A DNA stretch of 64,000 nucleotides, taken from an uncultured Caulobacter sp. GTDB lineage: Bacteria > Pseudomonadota > Alphaproteobacteria > Caulobacterales > Caulobacteraceae. Made by a program: the position numbers and the translations under genes. The stretch is taken from positions 1 through 64,000 of the forward strand of contig NZ_CAMQSF010000003.1 in the NCBI RefSeq assembly GCF_947036865.1, in the 5' to 3' direction. Shown piece after piece: positions 18,211-26,048 of the stretch. How positions within the stretch are numbered: position 1 is the first letter of the stretch; each line of letters begins with the position of its first letter. The notes beneath the pieces were generated by a model. It saw only the letters and a list, made by a program, of their open reading frames with translations, was not told where the DNA came from and did no database searches.

Positions 18211-18235
18211 CCCGTTTCGGCGTCACCGAAGCGGG
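18211..18235 (+). terminator. Hairpin after the tandem-TetR gene
   Basis: Arms CCCGTTTCGG / CCGAAGCGGG (one G-T pair) with a 5-base loop, starting 12 bases after the stop codon. It is not followed by a clear T-run. Likely ends or trims the regulator transcript, which would make the downstream receptor gene a separate transcription unit. Confidence 0.5.
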
Positions 18236-18504
18236 ATGGGCGGGCCTAGGAGCCCCTTGACCCTTCTTGTCGGCCAAGAGCGCGCCGGCGATCCCTTGCG
18301 TTTGTTACGGGGCGGGCGGCACGGGGCTAGCCGCGATCCGCGCAGAATGCCGTCAACTGAACAAGTGTCTCCAGCTATCAGGCGGGTTCCGGGTTTGGCC
18401 GCCCGCGCGATAATGTCCTTATCCCTCCTATTGCCGGAAAATCTCAACACCGGTGGGCGTCGGTCGAGCGCGGAAAAAGGGCGACGTGAAGTGCTGATGG
18501 TTTT

Positions 18505-18519
18505 GAACAACTGTTATTC
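18505..18519. promoter_or_regulatory. Candidate operator palindrome upstream of TonB receptor
   Basis: GAACAACTGTTATTC: 12 of 15 positions obey dyad symmetry around the central T (GAA.AAC-N-GTT.TTC). It lies about 95 bp upstream of the receptor start. Length and symmetry would suit a TetR-type dimer, and a tandem-TetR gene lies just upstream, but the link is inference only. Confidence 0.3.
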
Positions 18520-18614
18520 TCCTGTCATGCTCGCGCTCTAAAGGGAGCCTCGGTCTCGCCGTCTCGACGGCCCCGCGAGGGGTCTGGCGTGACGACCAGT
18601 TCAGGGGGTTTCCA

Positions 18615-21014
18615 ATGAAGTGTCGTTTCTCGCGGGCGCTGATGGCCAGCGCCGCCACCGTGCTGCTCAGCCTCGGCGTCACCGAACAAGCGTGCGCCCA
18701 GGCCAAGGCGTCGAGCGCGCCGCTGGCCGGATCCGAAAGCGTCGGTCTGGAGGAGATCGTCGTCACGGCCCAGCGCCGCGAGGAGAAGGCGCGGTCGGTG
18801 CCGATCTCGATCACCTCGGTCACCGGCCAGGCGTTGGAAAACAGCGGCTACACCGCCCTGACCGACCTGCAGTACGTCGTGCCGGGCGTGCAATACGATC
18901 CGACCCAGGGCGCGGCCTTCCAGATCCGCGGCGTCGGCAGCACCTCGTTCGACTTCTCCAACGCCAAGTCGGTCAATGTCGTGGTCGACGACGTGGTCAT
19001 GGACGCCCAGCGCGACAACGGCCTGATCGGCCTGACCGACGTCCAGCGCGTCGATGTGCTGATGGGGCCGCAAGGCACGCTGTTCGGCAAGAACTCGACC
19101 TCGGGCGTCATCGCCATCACCACCAACAAGCCGGTGATCGGCCAGTTCGCCGGCAATGGCTATGTCAGCTATGGCGAGCGCAACGACCGGATCGCCAACG
19201 CCACGGTCAATCTGCCGATCAGCGACCACGCCGCCCTCCGGGTCTCGGGCTTCGCGCAGGGCCAGGACGGCAAGGGCCGCTATGTCGTCCTCGACCGCAA
19301 CCTCGGCCGCGTCGACGAATATGGCGTTCGGGGCAAGCTGCTGCTTCTGCCCGCGCCGGCGCTCGAGGTGGTCGTGGCGGGCGAATACACCCACCACGTC
19401 GACACCAGCATCCGCGTTCCGGTTGGCGGCCCGGCGGGCACCAGCTTCGCCCCGGCCGCGGCGGTGACCGCTCAGCAGATCGCCCTGGGCGTCCGGCCCG
19501 GACCGGAAAACGCCGACAGCGCCGACGGCTCCATGGGCCACATCCGCACGGTCAACTCCGGCGGCTCGATCCACGCGACGTACCAGCTCGGCGAGCACAC
19601 GCTGACCTCGATCACCGCCTATCGCGAAACGGCTTACGACAACGACACCCCGGCCGACCTGCTGCCGGGCAATCTCTACGCCTATATCCCGTTCAACGAG
19701 GGGCGGCTGAAGACCAAGAAGTTCAGCGAGGAGGTGCACCTGGCCTCGCCGACCGGCCGGCCGGTCGAATATCTGCTGGGCGCCTTCTACAACGACCTGA
19801 ACGCCAAGCAGACGCAGCTGCAGTGGGGCACGCTGGGCGCGCCGCTGTTCTCGCCGACGGGCGTCCGCACCCCGACGCTGTACGCCCTGACCGGCGCGTT
19901 CGACCCGATCACCCGGGCCCTGCTGGGCAACGCGGTCAAGTTCGACGCCACCAACCGGGCGGCGGCCGTCTTCGGCCAGGTCAAGATCACGCCGGTCGAA
20001 CGGCTGAGCGTGACGTTCGGCGGCCGCTACAATCACGATCATAACAGCCAGACCATCGGCTATCTGAACATCGATCCCGTGCCGGTGGCGGGCTATACCC
20101 CGACCTTCATCGCCACCAGCTCGGCCCCGACCAGCGACTTCCGCTCCGGCTCGGTCAAGGGCGGCCGCTTCACCTACCGCATCGCCCCGCAATTCCAGAT
20201 CACGCCGGACGCCATGGTCTACGCGACCTACGCGACTGGCTATAAGCCGGGCGGCGTCGCCTTCGTCGGCAACCGCTACGACCCCTACAACGCCGAGTCG
20301 GTGAAGAGCTGGGAAGTCGGCTTCAAGAGCGAGCTCTTCGACAAGCGCGTGCGGTTCAACGCCGACGTCTTCTCGTCGAAGTTCACCAATTTCCAGGCGA
20401 CGATCCTGACGCCGGTCACGACGGGCGTCGGCGGCTTCATCCTCGCCTCGGCGATCGGCAACGCCCCGGGCCTGCGCTCGCGCGGCGCCGAGACCTCGAT
20501 CGCCGTGCGCCCGAGCCGGGACCTGACGCTGGGCGGATCGCTGACCTACACCGACGCCGAGTTCACCAACTACGTCGCCAGCCCGACGGCGAACTATACC
20601 GGCACCCGCCTGACCAACGCGCCCAAGTGGCAGACGTCCCTGACGGTCGATTACAGCCGCGAGGCCGGCGCCAACCTGACCCTCAAGGCGCATCTGGACT
20701 ACGCCTATCGCAGCGAGACCCAGACGGTCACCGGGGCCATTCTCGGCGACATCCTGGCGCCGCCGGTCGCCCGGGCCGACGGCACGTCGACGCCCAACTC
20801 GACCTATTCGCGGATCCCGGCCTATGGTCTGCTGAACGGCCGTCTGAGCCTGGTCAAGCTCGACAACTCCGTCGAGTTCGGCGTCTATGGCCGCAACCTA
20901 CTGAACACCTATTATTCGACCGGCTGGCAGATCTACGGCGCGCTCGGCCTGCTGCACTACACCACGCCCAACGCCTACCGGACGCTGGGCGCCTTCGCCA
21001 AAGTCAACTTCTGA
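18615..21014 (+). CDS. TonB-dependent outer-membrane receptor
   Basis: 799 residues: signal peptide (about 1-29), TonB box EEIVVTAQRRE near residue 46, plug domain (about 55-170, including FQIRGVGSTSF and GPQGTLFGKNSTSGVI) and a barrel ending in VNF. It belongs to the common EIVVTAQRR branch of Caulobacter/Sphingomonas receptors, a different branch from the pair at 5771 and 10095. Together with the downstream PI-PLC-like enzyme it forms a second receptor/phospholipase module, here behind a tandem-TetR regulator rather than an ECF sigma system. Ligand unknown; head groups released by the phospholipase are a plausible candidate. Confidence 0.9.
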   Translation: MKCRFSRALMASAATVLLSLGVTEQACAQAKASSAPLAGSESVGLEEIVVTAQRREEKARSVPISITSVTGQALENSGYTALTDLQYVVPGVQYDPTQGAAFQIRGVGSTSFDFSNAKSVNVVVDDVVMDAQRDNGLIGLTDVQRVDVLMGPQGTLFGKNSTSGVIAITTNKPVIGQFAGNGYVSYGERNDRIANATVNLPISDHAALRVSGFAQGQDGKGRYVVLDRNLGRVDEYGVRGKLLLLPAPALEVVVAGEYTHHVDTSIRVPVGGPAGTSFAPAAAVTAQQIALGVRPGPENADSADGSMGHIRTVNSGGSIHATYQLGEHTLTSITAYRETAYDNDTPADLLPGNLYAYIPFNEGRLKTKKFSEEVHLASPTGRPVEYLLGAFYNDLNAKQTQLQWGTLGAPLFSPTGVRTPTLYALTGAFDPITRALLGNAVKFDATNRAAAVFGQVKITPVERLSVTFGGRYNHDHNSQTIGYLNIDPVPVAGYTPTFIATSSAPTSDFRSGSVKGGRFTYRIAPQFQITPDAMVYATYATGYKPGGVAFVGNRYDPYNAESVKSWEVGFKSELFDKRVRFNADVFSSKFTNFQATILTPVTTGVGGFILASAIGNAPGLRSRGAETSIAVRPSRDLTLGGSLTYTDAEFTNYVASPTANYTGTRLTNAPKWQTSLTVDYSREAGANLTLKAHLDYAYRSETQTVTGAILGDILAPPVARADGTSTPNSTYSRIPAYGLLNGRLSLVKLDNSVEFGVYGRNLLNTYYSTGWQIYGALGLLHYTTPNAYRTLGAFAKVNF

Positions 21015-21032
21015 CCTCGCCGCCGAGCGGAG

Positions 21033-21054
21033 CCGGCGTGGTCGTCCACGCCGG
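21033..21054 (+). terminator. Hairpin between TonB receptor and second phospholipase gene
   Basis: Perfect 9-bp stem CCGGCGTGG / CCACGCCGG with a TCGT loop, beginning 18 bases after the receptor stop and 38 bases before the phospholipase start. It sits in the same relative place as the 5735-5760 hairpin of the other receptor/phospholipase pair, and is probably a partial terminator or stabiliser. Confidence 0.55.
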
Positions 21055-21091
21055 TCTCCCGCGGCGCGCCTCATCGCGAGAGATCTCGGGC

Positions 21092-22291
21092 ATGAAAACG
21101 CAAACCCTCGGCCTCGTGGCCGCCGCGGCGCTCCTGGCCGGAGCGGCCCGCGCCGAAGAGCCGCGCCTGAACCAGATCCAGGTTCTGGGCACGCACAACA
21201 GCTATTCCCAGGGCGTCGATCCCAAGCTGCTGGCCCTGGCCGACGCGGCGATCGGAACCAAGATGGCGACCTTCGCCGAACGGATGCCGCCCGAGATGAA
21301 GAAGGAGTGGGAAGAGTACCACCCCCACTTCACCAGCATGAGCGAGGCGCTCAGCTACCGCTTTCCGTCGCTGACCGCCCAGCTCGACGCGGGCCTGCGC
21401 AGCCTGGAGCTGGACATCAACAACGATCCGCAAGGCGGGCGCTACGCCCACCCGGCCGGCTACGCGGCCCTGCGCGCGCGGGGCGTGCCCAACGGCGCCA
21501 TGCTGCCCTACGACGCGACCGACATGGAAAAGCCCGGCCTGAAGGTCTTCCACGTCGCCGATCTCGACGTGCGCTCCAGCTGCAACCTGTTCGCCACCTG
21601 TCTGAGGCAACTGCGCGCCTGGTCGGACGCGCATCCCGATCACGCGCCGATCTTCATCCTGGTCGAGGCCAAGAGCGACCCGGTGCCGCTGTTCCCCAAC
21701 GCCGCGCCGCCGCTGCCGTTCGACAGCGCCGCGTTCAACGAGATGGACAGGTCGATCTTCGAGATCATCGGCCGCGACAAGCTGGTGACGCCCGACGATG
21801 TGCGCGGCGACTATCCCACGCTCGAGACGGCGGTGCTGGCCCATCACTGGCCGACGCTGGGCAAGGCCCGCGGCAAGTTCGTCTTCCTGCTGCTGACCGC
21901 CCTCGATCCCGCCGCGCTCGCCGCCTATCACCAGGGGCACGAGAATCTGGAGGGTCGCGCGGCCTTCCTGCGCGCCACGCCGGGCCAGAGCTACGCGGCC
22001 TTCCTGCTGCTCGACAACGCCACGATGCGGGCCAAGGAAATCCCCGAACGCGTCAGGCAGGGCTATCTGGTCCGCGCCCGCGCCGACATCGAGACCTACG
22101 AGGCCAAGCTCAACGACCTCAGCCGCGCCAACCAGGCGTTCGCGAGCGGCGCCCAGATCGTCTCGACGGACTTCTACAAGCCGGGTAACACCTACGGCAC
22201 CGACTATGTCGTGCGCCTGCCCGGCGGCGGCGAAGCGCGCTGCAACCCGATCAACGCGCCGAAGGCGTGCGACCTTGGGGCGGCGCGATAG
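21092..22291 (+). CDS. Secreted PI-PLC-like phospholipase C (SaPLC1-like), copy 2
   Basis: 399 residues from ATG 21092 (a much longer open frame runs upstream but overlaps the receptor gene). Signal peptide 1-21 ending ARAEE. PI-PLC X-domain motifs: VLGTHNSY with the first catalytic His near residue 34, TAQLDAGLRSLELDIN with acidic metal ligands, KVFHVADLD with the second His, and PIFILVEAKS. This copy matches the family more closely than the one at 4631, which it resembles in order of motifs and in a shared DKLVTPDDVRG/DRIITPDDVRG segment, though the copies have clearly diverged. Probably transcribed with the preceding TonB receptor. Substrate may be phosphatidylinositol or another phospholipid from other organisms; not demonstrated. 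Confidence 0.85.
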   Translation: MKTQTLGLVAAAALLAGAARAEEPRLNQIQVLGTHNSYSQGVDPKLLALADAAIGTKMATFAERMPPEMKKEWEEYHPHFTSMSEALSYRFPSLTAQLDAGLRSLELDINNDPQGGRYAHPAGYAALRARGVPNGAMLPYDATDMEKPGLKVFHVADLDVRSSCNLFATCLRQLRAWSDAHPDHAPIFILVEAKSDPVPLFPNAAPPLPFDSAAFNEMDRSIFEIIGRDKLVTPDDVRGDYPTLETAVLAHHWPTLGKARGKFVFLLLTALDPAALAAYHQGHENLEGRAAFLRATPGQSYAAFLLLDNATMRAKEIPERVRQGYLVRARADIETYEAKLNDLSRANQAFASGAQIVSTDFYKPGNTYGTDYVVRLPGGGEARCNPINAPKACDLGAAR

Positions 22292-22337
22292 GCCGGCGAA
22301 GCGGGGGCGCGTTCGCCGCGATCCGCCTTTCGCCGGC
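22292..22337 (+). terminator. Hairpin downstream of second phospholipase gene
   Basis: Outer arms GCCGGCGAA / TTCGCCGGC with an additional inner GCGG / CCGC pairing, starting immediately after the stop codon. Likely transcription terminator of the receptor/phospholipase unit; no T-run. Confidence 0.5.
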
Positions 22338-22367
22338 GCCGTGATAGGGTCGGCTTAGGGAGAACTC

Positions 22368-22661
22368 ATGCGATACATCGCCCTTATCGACGGCGCGCCC
22401 GGCGCCTACGGCGCGGTCATCCCCGACTGTCCGGGCTGCACCGCCATGGGGGACACTGTCGATGAGGCCTTGGACAATGCTGGCGCAGCCCTCCGCGATT
22501 GGATGGAGCACTACGACGCTCGCAATGGCGCGCGGCCCGAAGCTCGGTCCATCGAGGCGATCCGGACCGCGCACGCACAAGAGCTTTCAGCCGGCGCCGT
22601 CCTGGCGTCCGTGGCCCTGGACCCGCGAACGCCAAGCACACCTGGGCGCGATAACGGTTGA
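22368..22661 (+). CDS. HicB-like antitoxin-type protein, apparently C-terminally truncated
   Basis: 97 residues with a good ribosome binding site (AGGGAGAA). The N-terminal half matches the HicB fold: RYIALIDGAPGAYGAVIPDCPGC, a partially degraded RNase H-like core, then helices through SAGAVLASVAL. Family members of this type normally continue for roughly 50 more residues with a ribbon-helix-helix DNA-binding domain. Here the homology breaks off after ASVAL, and a short unrelated tail (PRTPSTPGRDNG) follows. No HicA toxin gene is adjacent. The stop codon lies 4 bp from the 3' end of the convergent tRNA-Cys gene, so the truncation point coincides with a typical integration target. Function as an orphan is doubtful. 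Confidence 0.7.
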   Translation: MRYIALIDGAPGAYGAVIPDCPGCTAMGDTVDEALDNAGAALRDWMEHYDARNGARPEARSIEAIRTAHAQELSAGAVLASVALDPRTPSTPGRDNG

Positions 22662-22665
22662 GAGA

Positions 22666-22739
22666 TGGAGGCCCGGCCCGGAATCGAACCGGGGTGCACG
22701 GATTTGCAGTCCGCTGCGTCACCACTCCGCCACCGGGCC
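22666..22739 (-). tRNA. tRNA-Cys (GCA)
   Basis: A complete cloverleaf on the minus strand: acceptor arms GGCCCGG (22733-22739) and CCGGGCC (22670-22676), anticodon loop CTGCAAA giving GCA for cysteine, T-loop GGTTCGATTCC, discriminator base U (22669) and an encoded CCA (22666-22668). 74 nt including CCA. Its 3' end faces the truncated HicB-like gene. Confidence 0.96.
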
Positions 22740-22830
22740 ATCCGGGGTCGACGCAAATCACGTCGGCGGGGGAGGGGGTTCGATACAGGAGCGCTGGCGG
22801 GGCCGCAACTCGAATTTGGCCCGCCGCTTT

Positions 22831-22857
22831 CGCCCGGATCGCTGGACGATCCGGGCG
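22831..22857 (-). terminator. Hairpin downstream of TonB receptor gene
   Basis: Perfect 11-bp inverted repeat CGCCCGGATCG / CGATCCGGGCG with a 5-base loop, 21 bases after the receptor's stop on the minus strand. A strong terminator-type stem lying between the receptor and the tRNA-Cys gene; no T-run. Confidence 0.6.
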
Positions 22858-22877
22858 TTGCGCCTTCCGCGTTCGGC

Positions 22878-25800
22878 TTAGAACGACTTGCGGATGCTGG
22901 CGTAGAGATACCGGCCGTAGGGCTGGTACATCGAGGCCAGATAGCCGTTCGACGACACCGGCGGCGCCTCGTTGGTCAGGTTGCGGACGCCCAGCTTCAG
23001 GCGGGTGTTGGCCGCCCAGCCCTTGGTGAAGGCGTACTGACCGTAGACGTTGGCGGTGATCTGCGAGGCGATGATCCACGGAGCGCCGGTCGAGTCGATC
23101 AGGCCCGTGTCGTCGACGTCCGAGATGTACTGGGTGAACACCCCGGCCGAGAACTGCTCCAGGCGCCAGCTCAGGGCGGCGGTCCACTTCCAGTCCGGCT
23201 TGCCGTTCTGGCGGACATAGCTGCCGCCGCCGGTGATGTTGGTGCCGGCGTTGATCTTGCCCGCCGAGCGCGCCGAGAGCAGTTCGGCGATCTGCGGCGA
23301 GGGCTGCTGGTAGAACTTGATCAGGTGGGCGCCGTTGACGCTGAGGTCGAAGTCGCCGAACGGCGTGCCGTGCTTGCGCCACATCAGGCCGATGTCGACG
23401 CCGCGCGCCTCCTGCGGCAGGGTGTTGACGTACTGGTCCTTGACGTAGAGCACCGTTCCCACCGGGGCCAGGCCCGTGCCGTTGAAGGCGGCCACGTCGT
23501 CGCTGGTCGGGGCGGCGCGTACCACGTTCGGGTTGCTCGAGCCGCCCTGCCGCAGCAGGTAGTCGAGGATCAGGGCGTTACCCTCGCCGAACAGGCCGAC
23601 GATGCCCTTCTGCTTCACGCGCCAGTAGTCGGTGGTCAGGGTGAAGTCGCCGAACGCCGAGGGGATGAACTTCGGCTGGAAGACGAAGCCGAAGCCCATG
23701 GTTTCGGAGTCTTCCGGCTTCAGGTCCGGATTGCCCGACCGCTGGGCCTGGACGCTGAGCGAGCGGCTGCAGTTGCTGAAGCTGGCGATGCGGCCGGCGC
23801 GCAGGTCGGCCTCGCAGCGCACCCAGTCCGTGCGCGTGTTGGCGCGGGTGACGACGGTGGCGTTGATCTGTTCCAGGTTCGGGGCCTTGAAGCCTTGAGC
23901 CCATGAACCGCGGACGCGGAAGCCGTCGATCAGGTCCCAGGCGAGCGCCACCTTCGGCTTGGCCACCGAACCGACGTCGCTGTACTTCTCGGCGCGGCCG
24001 GCCAGTTGCAGTTCGACATTGCGGACCAGCGGAATGCCCATCTCGGGCGAGATCACCGGCACGGCGAACTCGAGATAGGCCGAGGTGACCTTGCGCGAGC
24101 CCTTGGTGTCGGGCGACGGGCTGGTGCCCACCATGTCGCTGAGATAGGTCAGGCCCGTGACCGCGTTGGTGTAGGTGATCGTGCCGTCGACATGGGCGTC
24201 GCGGTCGTCGTGCTGGGTTTCGCGACGCCATTCGACGCCCGAGGCCACCCCGACATCGCCGGCGGGGAGGTGGAAGAGGTCGGCCTTCGAGAGGCGGAAG
24301 TCCCACGAGGCCAGCGAGCTCGTGCTCTCGCGCTTGGCCTTGAAGCGGATCGCGTCGAGCGCGGCTTGGCTGCTGGGCGCGCCGTCGCCGACGCTGGTGT
24401 TGGCCAGATTGCCGCCGTTGAACGGGTTGTAGGCGTCCGACGTCGACAGGGCGAGTTGCTTCTGCACGGCCGTGGCGCTGATGCCGTCCGAGACGTCCTT
24501 GACCTTGGCTTCGGAGTAGAGCAGCGCCGACTCCCACTTCCAGCCCAGGAGTTCGCCGCGCAGGCCCGCCAGGAAGCGGGTCTGGGCGTTGGTGACGTCG
24601 ACCTGCTGCTTGCCCGCGTCGACGAAGTTGTAGCTGGTCAGGGTGACGTTCAGGCCCGTGGCGGGCGCGGTCGTGCCGGCCAGGCGATTGGGATTGGCCG
24701 CGCCGCTGGCGAAGGTGACCGGGCCGAACGGGTTCCAGTAGTTCGACGTCGGAACGGTCAGCACCTGGGCCGAGCTCGTGGTCGTCGGCGCTTGGAAGGC
24801 GCGGGTCTTGGCGTGGTAGACGCCGACCTCGCCGAAGGCGGTGATGTGGTCGGTGATCTCATAGTTGCCGGTGGTGAAGACGTTCAGCCGCTTCAGCGCC
24901 GGCATGGTCGTGATGCCGCTGGCGGCGGCGTCGTAGCGCAGGTCGCGATCCTCGGCCGAGGTGGCCGGGGCCCCGTTCTGGATGCTGATGCCCGGACCGA
25001 CGCTGACCAGGCTGCCGGGATAGGTCGACGGCTGGATGTGGAAGGCGCCGCCCGTGCTGGTGATGAGCGTCGTGCCGATCCGCACCGCCGACGAGGCGGT
25101 GAAGCTGCCCCACGGCGTGATCGTGCCGCGGTTGTCCAACGCCGTCGCGCCGTCGAAGCGGGTGGCGGTGAAGAGCACGCGCTTGTCGGCCGACCGGGTG
25201 TAGGGCTGATCCAGGGATTGCAGCGCCGTGCGTTGGTCGTAGGCCAGGAACACCGTGACGTTGCCGCGCGCGAAGTTGTGGCCGAAGAGGCCGTTGAACT
25301 CATATTCCTTCAGGTGCGTGCCGTGGGCGGCGCCATATTGCGCCTCCATGTCGACGCCGTCGAAATTGTCCTTCAGCACGGTGTTGACCACACCGGCCAC
25401 GGCGTCGGTGCCGTAGATCGCCGCGGCGCCGTCCCGCAGGACCTCCAGGCGCTTGAGGCCCGTCGTCGGGATGGCGTTGGTGTTGTAGGTGATGGTCGGG
25501 ACCAGGCTCGTGCCGTCGGCCTGGCTGGTCGGGTGCGCCACGACGCGGCGGCCGTTCAGCAGCACCAGGGTGTTGCCCGAGCCGAGGTTGCGCAGGTTCA
25601 CCGACCCGATGTCGCCGCGCGCCGAGTTGCTGCTGCCGGGCAGATAGGCGCTGTTGTAGTTGACGTCGCCCATCTGCGGGATGGCGCGGAAGAGGTCGTC
25701 GCCCGAGCTGGCGGCCACGGCGTCCAGCTGCTTGGAGTCGACGACGGTGACGGGCAGGGCGGCGGTGGCCTTGGCGCCTTCGATGCGCGAGCCGACGACG

Positions 25801-25919
25801 ACGATTTCCTCGACGGTGCTGGCCTGGCTGGAGGCTTGCTGGGCGGCGGCTTGTCCGGCCCAGGCGCAAAGCGCCGAGGTCGCGAGCATGACGGCGCGAA
25901 GCGCGCGCGGATGGTTCAT
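22878..25919 (-). CDS. TonB-dependent outer-membrane receptor (large, about 1000 residues)
   Basis: 1013 residues: signal peptide (about 1-26), TonB box VEEIVVVGSR near residue 36, plug domain (about 45-170, with NLRNLGSGNTLVLLNGRRVV and RDGAAAIYGTDAVAGVVN) and a large barrel ending in KSF. This plug signature belongs to the receptors often found beside peptidases and amidohydrolases and thought to import peptides or amino-acid conjugates. The upstream gene on the same strand encodes an amidohydrolase-CIA30 fusion 129 bp away, so a joint uptake/hydrolysis role is plausible. A GAGGGGAATAA leader gives a good ribosome binding site. Confidence 0.9.
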   Translation of the reverse strand: MNHPRALRAVMLATSALCAWAGQAAAQQASSQASTVEEIVVVGSRIEGAKATAALPVTVVDSKQLDAVAASSGDDLFRAIPQMGDVNYNSAYLPGSSNSARGDIGSVNLRNLGSGNTLVLLNGRRVVAHPTSQADGTSLVPTITYNTNAIPTTGLKRLEVLRDGAAAIYGTDAVAGVVNTVLKDNFDGVDMEAQYGAAHGTHLKEYEFNGLFGHNFARGNVTVFLAYDQRTALQSLDQPYTRSADKRVLFTATRFDGATALDNRGTITPWGSFTASSAVRIGTTLITSTGGAFHIQPSTYPGSLVSVGPGISIQNGAPATSAEDRDLRYDAAASGITTMPALKRLNVFTTGNYEITDHITAFGEVGVYHAKTRAFQAPTTTSSAQVLTVPTSNYWNPFGPVTFASGAANPNRLAGTTAPATGLNVTLTSYNFVDAGKQQVDVTNAQTRFLAGLRGELLGWKWESALLYSEAKVKDVSDGISATAVQKQLALSTSDAYNPFNGGNLANTSVGDGAPSSQAALDAIRFKAKRESTSSLASWDFRLSKADLFHLPAGDVGVASGVEWRRETQHDDRDAHVDGTITYTNAVTGLTYLSDMVGTSPSPDTKGSRKVTSAYLEFAVPVISPEMGIPLVRNVELQLAGRAEKYSDVGSVAKPKVALAWDLIDGFRVRGSWAQGFKAPNLEQINATVVTRANTRTDWVRCEADLRAGRIASFSNCSRSLSVQAQRSGNPDLKPEDSETMGFGFVFQPKFIPSAFGDFTLTTDYWRVKQKGIVGLFGEGNALILDYLLRQGGSSNPNVVRAAPTSDDVAAFNGTGLAPVGTVLYVKDQYVNTLPQEARGVDIGLMWRKHGTPFGDFDLSVNGAHLIKFYQQPSPQIAELLSARSAGKINAGTNITGGGSYVRQNGKPDWKWTAALSWRLEQFSAGVFTQYISDVDDTGLIDSTGAPWIIASQITANVYGQYAFTKGWAANTRLKLGVRNLTNEAPPVSSNGYLASMYQPYGRYLYASIRKSF

Positions 25920-26048
25920 GGTTATTCCCCTCTTCTTGAAACCCGCCCCCGAGAGCGGGCCTTGTACGGAATGGCGCCCGACCTGGACGTGCCTCCCAAG
26001 GACAGCTTCGGGCGCGATCTTGTCGTCGCGGCCCGAGTCTTTTCCGGC

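Larger units (their letters stand above)
18200..18614. other. 415-bp intergenic region upstream of TonB receptor
   Basis: Contains a terminator-like hairpin for the tandem-TetR gene at its left end and a candidate operator palindrome 95 bp before the receptor start. The base composition between 18400 and 18530 is slightly more AT-rich, as expected for a promoter. A 42-codon open frame at about 18414-18542 has no ribosome binding site or protein-like features and is not called. AGGGGG about 8 bases before 18615 is the receptor's ribosome binding site. Confidence 0.5.

Noticed and set aside
18414..18542. 42-codon ORF upstream of the TonB receptor as a leader peptide
   Set aside because: No ribosome binding site, no run of one amino acid and no terminator-like structure with a T-run after it.
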